The notes: a model not told the origin generated them from the letters alone. A DNA stretch of 64,000 nucleotides from Armatimonadota bacterium (GCA_018268375.1 JAFDWS010000001.1:124001-188000), one strand, 5' to 3'. Counted from the first letter of the stretch, positions 1-9,169 are shown. Translations and numbers: made by a program.

Positions 1-845
1 CCGACCGGTTTGGCAAGGGCCTGCGCAACACGGCCCGGGACGCCTTGCTCGCTGACGCGGTCGAGCATGCGGACGCTGGGCGCGCATTCGGTTACCACCG
101 GGCAATGGACGCGGCGGGTGCCGTGCTCGGAAGCCTGTGCGGGGTAGCGCTCCTCTATTTCCTGCCCGGCCAATATCGTCTCATCTTCGCCGTGACGGCC
201 GTCCCAGGCATCGTCGCCGTGTGGCTCACCTTCTTTCTCAAGGAGTCAAGAAAGCCCCGTACAGCCACCGAGCAACAGTCGTTTGTGTCCGCCCCGCTCA
301 ATCAGAAATTCAAGCGGGTGCTCTTCGTGTCGCTCTTGTTCGGCTTGGCGAACAGTTCGGACACTTTCCTGCTCTTGCGGGCCCGTGACTTGGGGATGCC
401 CGACAACCTGGTCGTTTTGAGCTACACCCTGTTCAACGTCGTCTATTGCACCTGCGCGTACCCGCTGGGTAACTGGAGCGACCGCGTTGGCAGAAAGACG
501 ATCGTAGGGATCGGTTGGGTCGTCTACGCTCTTACCTACTTTGCCTTCGCCTTCACACCGGCATGGGGTGTGTGGCCCCTCATGGCGCTCTACGGGCTCT
601 ACAACGGGGCCTGCGACGGCACGACGAAGGCCTGGGTAAGGGACGCGAGCGACGAATCGAACCGAGGTACGGCCATGGGCGCTTACGCAATGGGCACTGG
701 ATTCGCGGGGCTTGTCGCTAGCGTGACTGCAGGCATCCTTTGGGACAGAGTGGACCACAAGTCGCCCTTCCTTGTCGGCGGCGCGATGGCCCTTCTTGCC
801 CTCGTTGGCCTTCTCCTGCTCCGGGACAAACGCAGCGCGAGTTAA
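1..845 (+). CDS. MFS transporter, 5'-truncated by window edge
   Basis: This is the C-terminal part (about 280 residues, open from base 3) of a major facilitator superfamily permease. The frame is open through the window edge and begins with DRFGKGLRNTARDAL, the conserved cytoplasmic loop 2-3 motif of MFS proteins, so the true start lies upstream. At least seven hydrophobic segments follow, and a second loop motif (NWSDRVGRK) marks the repeat in the C-terminal half. The substrate cannot be told from the sequence. Its TAA stop interlocks with the stop of the convergent downstream gene over four bases. An internal TTG at base 45 could be mistaken for a start but lies inside the motif. Confidence 0.85.
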   Translation, partial: DRFGKGLRNTARDALLADAVEHADAGRAFGYHRAMDAAGAVLGSLCGVALLYFLPGQYRLIFAVTAVPGIVAVWLTFFLKESRKPRTATEQQSFVSAPLNQKFKRVLFVSLLFGLANSSDTFLLLRARDLGMPDNLVVLSYTLFNVVYCTCAYPLGNWSDRVGRKTIVGIGWVVYALTYFAFAFTPAWGVWPLMALYGLYNGACDGTTKAWVRDASDESNRGTAMGAYAMGTGFAGLVASVTAGILWDRVDHKSPFLVGGAMALLALVGLLLLRDKRSAS

Positions 846-2131
846 GCGCAGTCCAGCGCCGCTTCGAGGTCGCGCAAGATGTCCCTACCGTCTTCCAAGC
901 CGACGCTCAAGCGAATGCCTCCGGGAGAGATACCAGCTTCAGCCTGCGCTTCTGGCGGGATGGCCGAGTGCGTCATGGAAGCCGGGTGTTCGACTAAGGT
1001 CCGTATCTGACCGAGCGAGACAGCGAGGGTCACGCTCAAGGCATGAGCAGCCAAGTGATCACAGACTTTCATCGCCGCCGCATAAGACTCCTCGGGTGAA
1101 CCTGCCATCTCAAAGAAGAGCATCGCACCGGGCGCGAAGTTGCCGTCGATATCCCTCATTTGCTTCAAGGCAAGCTGCTTTTGGGGGAAGGAGTCCAAGC
1201 CAGGATAGCGCACCTTGGAAATCTTCTTGTGGAGCTCAAGGAACTCGGCCACCTTCATTGCGGTCTCCTGCTGCTGGGCCAGCCTCAAAGCGAGGGTTGG
1301 GACTCCGTACACCAGGATGTGCCAGGCCGCATCGGGCGAGATCGAGCCCCCAAAGTCCTTGCGGTACACGAGAAGGTCGGTCTCCTTGGAACTTGGCCCG
1401 ACCACGACGCCTCCCATGGTGGCTCCAAAGCCTCCAATGTGCTTTGTCAGCGAATGAACGCTGAAGTCAATGCCCAAGGTCAGAGGCCGTTGGGCGAACG
1501 GAGAAGCAAACGTGTTGTCAATGACGGTCGCGACCTGGTTCTCAGGGGATCGCTTTTGGTTGGCATGAGCCACTGCCGCCGACATCGCCTCCAAGTCGAT
1601 GAGATCCATCGTGGGGTTGCAGGGCGATTCGAAGTACACGACCTTGGTCTCGGGCCGGAGGGCAGCGATGAGGCTGTCCGTGCAAGTAAGGTCTGCGGCA
1701 GTAGATTGAATACCGAACCTTCCCAACCAACGCGTGATGTGGCTATAGGTGCAGCCATAGATGGCGGGATGGAAGACGACATGGTCGCCCGCTTGTGCCT
1801 GGATCCCGATGGCCGCGCTCACAGCCGCCATTCCCGTCCCAAAGCAGACGGCGCACTCGCCCTTTTCGGCGAAGGCCAGCGTTTCCTCAAGCAGCCCCGT
1901 ACACGGCTCGTCGAGCCGGTCGTAGATATAGATCGGATGGGCGGTGGAGCGGTCGACTTCGGGGTTAGCAAACCGACGGAAACCCTCTGCGCCCCGTTCC
2001 GCGCTCCGGAGCCGGAAGCTCACCGCGGTTGTGATCGGGGGGATCATGTGATCCTGGAAGTCCCACTTCTCGCTCTTGAACTTGCCGTGGATCAGTACGG
2101 AACGGTCTCGGTACGCCTCGTCGCGCGCCAT
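842..2131 (-). CDS. PLP-dependent Cys/Met metabolism enzyme (cystathionine gamma-synthase / gamma-lyase family)
   Basis: A 429-residue fold-type I PLP enzyme of the Cys/Met metabolism family, which catalyses gamma-replacement or gamma-elimination on homocysteine or cysteine precursors in the cytosol. Visible family features are the cofactor-phosphate loop FGTGMAAVSA near residue 97, the PLP-ring Asp in VIDNTFASPF (D205) and the Schiff-base Lys in HSLTKHIGG (K230). Length is slightly above the usual 380-400. Cystathionine gamma-synthase, methionine gamma-lyase and O-acetylhomoserine sulfhydrylase cannot be separated by eye. ATG at 2131 has no Shine-Dalgarno; a promoter-like element ends six bases before it, suggesting a leaderless transcript. 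It is a single gene, convergent with the MFS gene. Confidence 0.9.
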   Translation of the reverse strand: MARDEAYRDRSVLIHGKFKSEKWDFQDHMIPPITTAVSFRLRSAERGAEGFRRFANPEVDRSTAHPIYIYDRLDEPCTGLLEETLAFAEKGECAVCFGTGMAAVSAAIGIQAQAGDHVVFHPAIYGCTYSHITRWLGRFGIQSTAADLTCTDSLIAALRPETKVVYFESPCNPTMDLIDLEAMSAAVAHANQKRSPENQVATVIDNTFASPFAQRPLTLGIDFSVHSLTKHIGGFGATMGGVVVGPSSKETDLLVYRKDFGGSISPDAAWHILVYGVPTLALRLAQQQETAMKVAEFLELHKKISKVRYPGLDSFPQKQLALKQMRDIDGNFAPGAMLFFEMAGSPEESYAAAMKVCDHLAAHALSVTLAVSLGQIRTLVEHPASMTHSAIPPEAQAEAGISPGGIRLSVGLEDGRDILRDLEAALDCA

Positions 2132-2137
2132 AACTAC

Positions 2138-2167
2138 ATTTTAGGACGCGGAGCGCGGGTGTTTCAG
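2138..2167 (-). promoter_or_regulatory. Putative sigma-70-like promoter giving a leaderless mRNA
   Basis: Reading the minus strand, CTGAAA (2167-2162) is followed after 18 bases by TAAAAT (2143-2138), and the ATG of the PLP enzyme begins only seven bases after the last T. That places the likely transcription start on or next to the start codon. It is a consensus match only; chance occurrence is possible. Confidence 0.4.
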
Positions 2168-2197
2168 GTCGAGATTCTGCGAGAAGAGGCTAACGCC

Positions 2198-2446
2198 TTA
2201 TTTCTTGCCTTCTTGGTTCGCATACCGCCGCATAAACTTCTCAACGCGGCCGGCAGTGTCCACGATCTTCTTCTGCCCGGTGTAGAAGGGGTGGGTGAAT
2301 GCGCTGATCTCGACATGGACAACGTAGTGCTCGATACCATCGATGACCCGGGTTTCCGCAGTCTTCATCGTGGAGATGCCCTGCCATTCATGCTCACCGT
2401 CTACGAACAGGACGGGATGGTTGACGGGATGGATCTCGGACTTCAT
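2198..2446 (-). CDS. rpmE2: 50S ribosomal protein L31 type B (zinc-free form)
   Basis: An 82-residue L31 of the long B type, a component of the large ribosomal subunit that helps bridge to the 30S head. The sequence starts [16 protein letters not shown] and contains the typical [13 protein letters not shown] block. It has no cysteines, so it is the C-minus paralogue made without zinc. In many bacteria that form is induced under zinc limitation, but no second L31 is in this window to compare. ATG has a good Shine-Dalgarno (AAGGAG). A short perfect hairpin, AGCGC-GAA-GCGCT on the plus strand at 2463-2475, sits just upstream and might be a leader structure. No Zur box is recognisable. Confidence 0.93.
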   Translation of the reverse strand: MKSEIHPVNHPVLFVDGEHEWQGISTMKTAETRVIDGIEHYVVHVEISAFTHPFYTGQKKIVDTAGRVEKFMRRYANQEGKK

Positions 2447-2604
2447 GGCTCGTTGCTCCTTAAGCGCGAAGCGCTATTGTGACCCGAACCTGTCCCCGGA
2501 GTCTAGGCACGGCCCAGGGGGGCCTTTGTTATGGTGCTCGCAAAGGTGCCGGGATCATCGAAATCCTCCTGACAATCCCAGGATGGCCGCCCGATAACAT
2601 AAGA

Positions 2605-3594
2605 ATGCGTGCCAATGGAGGGAGCGCTGGGTGGCGGCTTTTGGTCGCCGACCATGATACGGCATCTCGAAGAGAGGCCCTGACCGCGTTGCGCGGCGGG
2701 GACTTTGAGGTCTTCGAAGCCGCCGACTTCCCTTCCGCGACCCAGGTCATCCAGCGCGCCGTCCCCGATGTGGCCATTATCGAGGAGTCGCTCCAGGGCA
2801 CGACCGGAGTCCCTTGGCAAAAGTGGCTCGACTCGATCGAGGGCTTCGGGAGCACGCGGATCATCGCCTTGACAGAAGACCGCCGCAGCCGAACGCGGGC
2901 CCGAGTGCTGAGTGCTGGCGCTGACGCAGTGGTGACCAAGCCGGCGAGCGCGGAAGAGCTCGTCGCCTTGATCGAGAGTTTGTGCCGCAGGATCGACGAG
3001 TCATCCGAAGGGGACGGATTTGAGGCGCACAAGGTGCTGACGAACGGTTGGATCCGCGCCTTGGCGCTCAGGGACATCCAAATCGAGGGCCACTGCACCC
3101 GCGTTGCAGCTCTCACCGTCGACCTTGCACGTTACTTGAAACTACCTCCGAAACAAGTCGAGGAACTCCGTTATGGCGCCCTGCTCCATGACGTTGGGAA
3201 GCTGGGTATTCCTGACACGATCCTGGGCAAGCGAGGCGGACTCGACCCTGAAGAGCGCGCCCGTATGCGTCTCCACCCGGAGCACGCCCGAGACCTGTTC
3301 GCTGGAGTCGAGGGGATGAAAGAGGTCGCAGACATCGCCTGCTACCACCATGAGCGATGGGACGGCAGCGGCTACCCCGACGGACTAGCCGGTGAAAGCA
3401 TCCCCTACTCGGCCAGACTCTTTTCGATCGTCGACGTGTACGACGCCTTGCGCTCAGAACGCCCGTACAAACCGGCCTGGCCTGAGGATCAGGCGCTTGA
3501 AACGCTCAAGGCTGGAGCCGGGACTCAGTTCGATCCCGACATCGTTGCCGCGTTCCTCGAAATGATGGCCGCGCCCGCCGAGAAAGTGGCCTAA
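2605..3594 (+). CDS. Receiver-like domain plus HD-GYP phosphodiesterase
   Basis: A 329-residue two-domain regulator. Residues 10-125 resemble a CheY-type receiver with conserved acidic pair (D16, D18), Thr (T90) and Lys (K112). The phosphoacceptor position, in PDVAIIEESLQG, is Glu60 instead of Asp. Residues 140-315 form an HD-GYP domain with LLHDVGKLG (HD at 195-196) and an intact HHERWDGSGYP (248-258), the family that hydrolyses cyclic di-GMP. Output should therefore be c-di-GMP turnover, possibly uncoupled from phosphorylation. The open frame reaches back to a GTG at 2479, but the homologous region begins only after ATG 2605, which is preferred. It is divergent from rpmE2, with a 158-base spacer and no partner kinase adjacent. 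Confidence 0.87.
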   Translation: MRANGGSAGWRLLVADHDTASRREALTALRGGDFEVFEAADFPSATQVIQRAVPDVAIIEESLQGTTGVPWQKWLDSIEGFGSTRIIALTEDRRSRTRARVLSAGADAVVTKPASAEELVALIESLCRRIDESSEGDGFEAHKVLTNGWIRALALRDIQIEGHCTRVAALTVDLARYLKLPPKQVEELRYGALLHDVGKLGIPDTILGKRGGLDPEERARMRLHPEHARDLFAGVEGMKEVADIACYHHERWDGSGYPDGLAGESIPYSARLFSIVDVYDALRSERPYKPAWPEDQALETLKAGAGTQFDPDIVAAFLEMMAAPAEKVA

Positions 3595-3687
3595 CTCGGT
3601 CGCTGGCCTGCCGGTAAGCTTCCCGTAACAAGCCCTTCTTGCGCCAGCGTTGTCGAAGGTTTGGGGCTGCCTCCAAAGGAAGGCACT

Positions 3688-6381
3688 ATGGGCCAAAAGC
3701 GCGTTTATCTATTTCCCGAGGGCAATGCCACCATGCGCGACCTCCTCGGTGGCAAGGGTGCGAACCTTGCCGAAATGTCCAACATCGGACTCCCGGTGCC
3801 ACCCGGATTCACGATCACGACCGAAGTCTGTAACGACTACTACGCCCAGGGCCAGAAGATGCCGGCTGGGCTCATGGACGAGGTTCGAGCAGCAGTCCAG
3901 ACCTTGGAAAAGGACCTCGGCAAGGGTTTTGGTGACGCCGCCGACCCTCTCCTCGTCTCAGTTCGGTCGGGCGCGCGGTTCTCCATGCCCGGAATGATGG
4001 ACACCATCCTCAACCTCGGGCTCAATGACAAGACCCTCGCCGGTTTGATCAAGAAAAGCGGTAGCGAGCGCTTCGCTTACGACGCCAACCGCCGCTTCAT
4101 CATGATGTTCAGCGACGTCGTGCTCGACGTCCCCAAGGCCAAGTTCGAAAAGATCCTCGAGGCGAAGAAGGCCGACAAGGGCGTCAAGTTGGACACAGAA
4201 CTGAGCGCCAACGATCTGAAAGACCTTTGTGGCGAGTTCCTTGGCCTGGTCTTAAAGGAGACCGGCTCGGGCTTCCCCAGCGATCCATGGCAACAACTCG
4301 AACTTGCGGTCGAAGCCGTCTTCCGAAGCTGGCAGAACGACCGCGCGATCGTCTATCGCCGCACCGAGAAAATTCCCGACAACATCGGCACAGCCGTCAA
4401 CGTCCAAGCCATGGTCTTTGGGAACCTTGGTGAAGACTGCGGGACGGGCGTCGCTTTCACTCGCGATCCCAGTACTGGGGAAAGGCTGCTATACGGCGAG
4501 TACCTGATGAATGCCCAGGGCGAAGATGTCGTGGCCGGCATCCGGACACCCGTGCCGATCAGTCGGCTCAGAGAGCAGAACGAGGCCGTCTACAACGAGT
4601 TCGTCGCGGTGTGCGACAGGCTAGAGGACCACTACAAGGACATGATGGACCTCGAATTCACGATCGAGCGGGGCCGTCTCTTTATGCTCCAGTGCCGTGT
4701 TGGCAAGCGAACCGGCCCAGCGTCCGTGCGGATCGCGACCGAAATGGTCAAGGAGGGCCTCATCGCCAAGGAAGTGGCCGTCCAGCGCGTCACCGCCTCG
4801 CACTTGGACCAGTTGCTCCATCCTCGGATTGACGACGTCTACGTGAGCGACCGGGGAATCCAACCGATCGCCAAGGGCCTGGCCGCCTCGCCCGGCGCCG
4901 CCGTCGGCAAAGCCGTCTTCGACGCCGACACAGCCGAGAGGCTCGGACACGCGGGCAAGCGCGTCATCCTCGTCCGCGACGAGACCAACCCCGACGACGT
5001 GCATGGCATGCTGGCGGCCCAAGGAATCTTGACTGCCCGTGGCGGAAAGACGAGCCATGCGGCCGTGGTGGCCCGCGGGTTCGGCATTCCTTGTGTCTCT
5101 GGTTGTGAAGAGATCGAGGTGGACGAGCACGACCGTTGCTTCCATGCGAACGGTGTCACGATCCGTGAGGGAGACTTCATCACCGTCGACGGATCCACCG
5201 GCGAAGTTTTCAACGTCGAGCTTGCACTCATTCCACCGGAGGTGACGGGCGATTTCGGCCAACTGATGGGCTGGTGCGACGAGTTCCGTACCCTGAAGGT
5301 CCGGACGAACGCGGACAACCCGCGTGACGCCGCCCAAGCCATCGAATACGGGGCCGAAGGGATCGGCTTGTGCCGCACGGAGCACATGTTTTTTGAGCCA
5401 GACCGCCTTCCGATCGTCCGCGACATGATCCTAGCCAAGAACGACACCCAGCGCGATGCGGCCCTGGCTAAGCTCCTCGGTGTTCAGCAGTCGGACTTTG
5501 AGGCCATTTTCACTGAAATGGCGGGCAAGCCGGTGACGATCCGACTGATCGACCCGCCACTGCATGAGTTCCTACCCTCGTTCGATCAGCTTCTCGCCGA
5601 GGTCACGGAGCTCCGAATCGCCTCGACCATGACGGGCGGGACCGGCATCAAGGCCCTGCTTGAAGAGAAAGAGGCTCTCTTGCGCGCGGTCGAATCGATG
5701 CGCGAGGCAAACCCGATGATGGGTCTCCGTGGCGTTCGCCTCTCAGTCATCTTCCCTGGGATCGTTGAGATGCAGACTCGGGCCATCATGCAAGCGGCGT
5801 GCAAGCTCGTAAGCCACGGGGTCAGTGTGATGCCCGAAATCATGATCCCGCTTGTTGGGCACGTCAACGAGCTGAAGGTGGTGCAGGAGCAGTTGGAGCG
5901 CGTGGCTAAGGAAGTCATGACAGAGACCGGGACCAATGTGCCTTACCTCTTCGGCACGATGATCGAAATTCCCCGGGCTGCGCTCACCGCAGGCGAGATC
6001 GCCGAACTAGCGCAGTTCTTCTCGTTCGGCACGAACGACCTCACCCAAATGACGTTCGGATTCTCGCGCGACGATGCGGAGGGCAAGTTCCTCGCCCGCT
6101 ACGTCGAGCAGAAGATCTTGCCGACGAACCCGTTCGAGTCCATTGACCGCGCCGGCGTCGGCAGGCTGATGCGCTTGGCGGTCGAGGAAGGTCGCAAAGC
6201 TCGCCAGGGCCTGAAATGCGGCATCTGTGGTGAACACGGGGGCGACCCAGAGTCGATCTTCTTCTGCCACGAAATCGGGTTGGACTACGTGTCGTGTTCG
6301 CCATTCAGGGTCCCGATCGCTAGGCTCTCCGCTGCGCAAGCGGCCCTTCAAGGCAAGGTCTCCGTTTCGGTCGACAAATGA
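3688..6381 (+). CDS. ppdK: Pyruvate, phosphate dikinase
   Basis: An 897-residue PPDK that interconverts pyruvate + ATP + Pi with phosphoenolpyruvate + AMP + PPi in central carbon metabolism. The N-terminal nucleotide-binding domain starts VYLFPEGNATMRDLLGGKGANLAEM. The central swivelling domain carries the phosphorylated His in GGKTSHAAVVARGFGIP. The C-terminal TIM barrel has the catalytic Cys in CGICGEHGGDP and ends SPFRVPIARLSAAQAAL. Length is normal (about 870-900). ATG 3688 is chosen because AAGGAAGG lies seven bases upstream; the open frame extends back to a TTG-like start at 3661 with no conservation. Transcribed alone or with the histidine kinase that follows 33 bases later. Confidence 0.97.
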   Translation: MGQKRVYLFPEGNATMRDLLGGKGANLAEMSNIGLPVPPGFTITTEVCNDYYAQGQKMPAGLMDEVRAAVQTLEKDLGKGFGDAADPLLVSVRSGARFSMPGMMDTILNLGLNDKTLAGLIKKSGSERFAYDANRRFIMMFSDVVLDVPKAKFEKILEAKKADKGVKLDTELSANDLKDLCGEFLGLVLKETGSGFPSDPWQQLELAVEAVFRSWQNDRAIVYRRTEKIPDNIGTAVNVQAMVFGNLGEDCGTGVAFTRDPSTGERLLYGEYLMNAQGEDVVAGIRTPVPISRLREQNEAVYNEFVAVCDRLEDHYKDMMDLEFTIERGRLFMLQCRVGKRTGPASVRIATEMVKEGLIAKEVAVQRVTASHLDQLLHPRIDDVYVSDRGIQPIAKGLAASPGAAVGKAVFDADTAERLGHAGKRVILVRDETNPDDVHGMLAAQGILTARGGKTSHAAVVARGFGIPCVSGCEEIEVDEHDRCFHANGVTIREGDFITVDGSTGEVFNVELALIPPEVTGDFGQLMGWCDEFRTLKVRTNADNPRDAAQAIEYGAEGIGLCRTEHMFFEPDRLPIVRDMILAKNDTQRDAALAKLLGVQQSDFEAIFTEMAGKPVTIRLIDPPLHEFLPSFDQLLAEVTELRIASTMTGGTGIKALLEEKEALLRAVESMREANPMMGLRGVRLSVIFPGIVEMQTRAIMQAACKLVSHGVSVMPEIMIPLVGHVNELKVVQEQLERVAKEVMTETGTNVPYLFGTMIEIPRAALTAGEIAELAQFFSFGTNDLTQMTFGFSRDDAEGKFLARYVEQKILPTNPFESIDRAGVGRLMRLAVEEGRKARQGLKCGICGEHGGDPESIFFCHEIGLDYVSCSPFRVPIARLSAAQAALQGKVSVSVDK

Positions 6382-6387
6382 CGTGCC

Positions 6388-6428
6388 GCCCTCTGGATCA
6401 GTCACACTAGCTGAATGAGGCAGAGGGC
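6388..6428 (+). repeat. Inverted repeat enclosing a start codon
   Basis: GCCCTCT (6388-6394) and AGAGGGC (6422-6428) are perfect 7-base inverted arms. The ATG of the histidine kinase at 6415 lies in the 27-base loop, and no Shine-Dalgarno is visible. In RNA this could fold around the start site. It may equally be a chance match. Confidence 0.35.
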
Positions 6429-8100
6429 CGGGCAGTCCCGCGGACGTCCGCAACTGACGCCGCTGCAGCAGGAGCGCATCCTGCGGCAAGGCATCGAGAG
6501 CGCCCTCGAAGAGATCGAGCTACGTCCCTTGCTGTCCAAAATCCTTCAAAGCGCGTGCCACTTGCTTGGCGCGGACGACGGTGGCGTCGGCCTGGTCGCC
6601 CAGAATCCGCGGCGCATCGTGATGGAGGCCGTTCACAACTTGCCAGAAAGCGAGATCGGTTCTGCGTGGCTGCCGGGTGAGGGCATCGCTGGGCGTGTCT
6701 TGCAGGGCGGAAAGACTTTCGTCTGCAACCGCTACGGCGAAATCGACCCTCAAGAGCGGCCCGAGTTGGCCGAAAACGCCGTCCTCGGGGTGCCGATCCT
6801 TCGCCGAAAGAAGATGGTGGGCTTCTTCGGGATTGGCGCGAACCCACCGCGGCAGTTCTCAGAGGTCGACGCAAGGATCTTGACCCAGTATGCGCGGGCG
6901 TGCGCCGCCGCGATCGAGAATGCCCGCCTCTTCGACGAGACGTCCGCCAACCTGGACCAGACCCACTTGCTCTACGAAACGACCACAGCGCTCAGCCGAG
7001 CCCGCGGCCTCGAGGACGTGGTTCAAGCCTATCTGTCCCACATCGCCAAGGGCAGGCGTTACCGGTCACACGTCGTGACCTACGAGTTCGGCCCTGATGG
7101 CGAGCCAGTCAAGAACGTCAGCCTTTGCAGTTGGAGCCCCGAAGGCGGCATCGCGCTCCATGCAGGCTCCATTCCTCACACAAGGGACAATCTTGACCCG
7201 ATCCTCGACGAGGGCCGTGTCGTCCTGTTCGACAACATTCAGAAGGACAAGACGGCCCCAAAGGGACTCCGCCTCATCCAGGAAAAGGAAGGCTCGCCAG
7301 CGCTCGCGCTCATTCCGTTGCTCAGTCGGGGAAGACGCATCGGGCTCGTCACTCTCTCTCTTCCCTACCCCCATGGCTGGACCAACGACGAGATTCAGCC
7401 GTTCCTTGTTTCGAGCGCACATTTGGCGGCCGCGATCGACACCCGAATGGAGCAAGAAAGGCTGGCCGACGAACGGGCGGCACTTGCTCTCGTTGAGGAC
7501 CGGAAACGCCTCGCCCGAGACCTTCACGACTCTGTCACCCAGACCCTCTTCGCCATCCAATTGTTTTCCCAGTCTTTGCTGGATGAAGTTCCGGGCGAGC
7601 TTTCAGACAAGGTTCAAAACATGGCTGACTTGTCCAAGACTGGCCTTCGGGAAATGCGGGCCCTTCTTGCTGAACTCCGCCCGGTCGAATCGGCTTCTTC
7701 GGCAACGACGAAACCGCGAGAGGCTATGGCCGACCTGCTTGGTAAGCACGCTCGCGAAATTGGCCTCGTGCCAGTCCTGGCAATTCAAGACGAACGTCAG
7801 GCCACGGCAAGGCCGGAAGTCGAACACACCCTTTACCGCATTGCTCAAGAGGCCCTTTCCAACGTTCACAAGCACGCTCGAGCGAACCACGTGACCGTTC
7901 GCCTGGCGCAAGCAGAAGGCAGCATCAACCTTGAAGTCAGCGACGATGGACGCGGGTTGCCTGTGTCCGAGCTTCCGAAGAGCGGAATGACCCTCGGCAT
8001 CATCGGTATGCGGGAGCGGGCACTTGCCTTGGGTGGAACATTAGAGGTTGCTTCCGACCCTGGTCATGGAGTCACAATCCGGGTCAAGGTTCCGGTCTGA
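6415..8100 (+). CDS. GAF-GAF sensor histidine kinase, NarL/DegS type
   Basis: A 561-residue soluble histidine kinase without membrane segments. Two GAF-like sensory domains (about 40-170 and 200-345) precede a HisKA_3 dimerisation domain with the phosphorylated His in RLARDLHDSVTQ (H371), then a HATPase_c domain (about 465-560) with N-box NVHKHARANH and G-boxes SDDGRGL and GIIGMRER. This family phosphorylates LuxR-type regulators, and the gene three bases downstream is one, so the two form a classic pair. The GAF ligand (redox centre, small molecule or cyclic nucleotide) cannot be inferred. Start at ATG 6415; the junction with ppdK is short, so read-through is possible. Confidence 0.93.
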   Translation: MRQRAGQSRGRPQLTPLQQERILRQGIESALEEIELRPLLSKILQSACHLLGADDGGVGLVAQNPRRIVMEAVHNLPESEIGSAWLPGEGIAGRVLQGGKTFVCNRYGEIDPQERPELAENAVLGVPILRRKKMVGFFGIGANPPRQFSEVDARILTQYARACAAAIENARLFDETSANLDQTHLLYETTTALSRARGLEDVVQAYLSHIAKGRRYRSHVVTYEFGPDGEPVKNVSLCSWSPEGGIALHAGSIPHTRDNLDPILDEGRVVLFDNIQKDKTAPKGLRLIQEKEGSPALALIPLLSRGRRIGLVTLSLPYPHGWTNDEIQPFLVSSAHLAAAIDTRMEQERLADERAALALVEDRKRLARDLHDSVTQTLFAIQLFSQSLLDEVPGELSDKVQNMADLSKTGLREMRALLAELRPVESASSATTKPREAMADLLGKHAREIGLVPVLAIQDERQATARPEVEHTLYRIAQEALSNVHKHARANHVTVRLAQAEGSINLEVSDDGRGLPVSELPKSGMTLGIIGMRERALALGGTLEVASDPGHGVTIRVKVPV

Positions 8101-8103
8101 CTT

Positions 8104-8739
8104 ATGGAAGGCTTCCGCATCATGATCGTGGACGACCACCCGGTGGTCAGGGAGGGCTTGCGGGCGCTCTTGTCCAAGAGCACGGAGATGAGGATCGTTG
8201 CCGAAGCTGGCGACGGCCTGGAGGCCCTAGGCAAGCTCAAAGCCGTCGAGGTCGACCTCGTCCTCATGGACTGGCAACTCCCCAATATGAATGGCCTTGA
8301 GGCTACGCAAAAGATTCGTGAGTCGCACCCAAACGTGAAAGTCGTTATGCTGACGAACCGACTCGATGCTGAAGCCGTCAAATCGGCGATCCAGAATGGG
8401 GCTTCGGGCTACCTGCTCAAGGACGTGTCGCGCGAGGACATTGAGCACGCGGTGCGGAACGCGATGGACGGTCGCACCGTCCTCCACAGCGAGGCACAGG
8501 ATCAGCTCGCTGCCAGTTTGAATCCACGCAAGTCTCCATTGGACGAGTTGACCTCGCGTGAACGAGACGTCTTGACCCTGATCGCCAAGGGGATGAGCAA
8601 CAAAGAAATCGGCAACAGCCTTTCCTTGACCGAGGGCACCGTGAAAGGCTATGTGAGCTCCATTCTCAGCAAAACCGGTGCTGCCGACCGTACACAGGCA
8701 GCGCTGCTGGCCGTTCGGTCCGGCCTTGCCGAGCTCTAA
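8104..8739 (+). CDS. LuxR/NarL-family response regulator
   Basis: A 211-residue regulator: receiver domain (1-125) with phosphoacceptor D56 in LVLMDWQLPNMNG, acidic pair D10-D11, and Lys in YLLKDVS; then a LuxR helix-turn-helix (about 145-207) with the signature LTSRERDVLTLIAKGMSNKEIG. It starts three bases after the histidine kinase stop and is almost surely its partner. Target genes are unknown. Its TAA stop is interlocked with the TAG stop of the convergent gene (four-base overlap). Confidence 0.95.
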   Translation: MEGFRIMIVDDHPVVREGLRALLSKSTEMRIVAEAGDGLEALGKLKAVEVDLVLMDWQLPNMNGLEATQKIRESHPNVKVVMLTNRLDAEAVKSAIQNGASGYLLKDVSREDIEHAVRNAMDGRTVLHSEAQDQLAASLNPRKSPLDELTSRERDVLTLIAKGMSNKEIGNSLSLTEGTVKGYVSSILSKTGAADRTQAALLAVRSGLAEL

Positions 8740-9137
8740 GCTTGAGCCGCTAGTTCAATTTCAAGCCGGGCCTCGGCGAGGGTCTCGTCGCGCCACCTAA
8801 GGTCGAACCGATAAATGCCTGCCCTTTCAATGGTTCGTTGCACGAACACCTGGCCACAGAAATACATGTAGTTGGGCAAGTAGTCCGGCCGCTGGCGGAA
8901 CTCGGCCTCGATCTGGTTGGTGTAAAGGACGACCCCGTCCTCGTCGATCATCTGGATGTCGAACCGGTGCTCCCCCGCTTCTTGGGGGTCTGCCTCGATC
9001 TCGGTCGCAATGTAAAAGGGCTGGAGTTGGGCCGGCACCGAAGCCACTGCAATGCCACGGAAAACACCGACCAGCACAGGAGACCCGTTTGTTAACTGGG
9101 ATGCAAAATTCGCCAAGACGAGGAAATTGGCGCGCAC
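8736..9137 (-). CDS. Conserved hypothetical protein (DUF6941-like)
   Basis: A 133-residue protein starting from GTG. It is predicted as mostly beta-strand, with a pattern of hydrophobic strands separated by acidic loops, no signal peptide, no cysteine pairs and no membrane segment. The opening (MRANFLVLANFASQ) and overall layout recall the DUF6941 family, small proteins of unknown function, but that match is from memory and weak. It lies between a two-component system and a metallophosphatase, divergent from the latter by 32 bases. No function is proposed. Confidence 0.6.
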   Translation of the reverse strand: MRANFLVLANFASQLTNGSPVLVGVFRGIAVASVPAQLQPFYIATEIEADPQEAGEHRFDIQMIDEDGVVLYTNQIEAEFRQRPDYLPNYMYFCGQVFVQRTIERAGIYRFDLRWRDETLAEARLEIELAAQA

Positions 9138-9169
9138 CGCCCATTATGTGGCAACGGTAACCTGCTGCG

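Noticed and set aside
1160..2482. Long plus-strand open frame (440 codons) opposite the PLP enzyme
   Set aside because: It is antisense to a gene with clear family motifs and shows no motif of its own; high G+C makes such shadow frames common.
2508..2530. GGCCC...GGGCC followed by TTTG as a terminator
   Set aside because: It lies upstream of the plus-strand HD-GYP gene with no plus-strand gene before it, and the tail is short.
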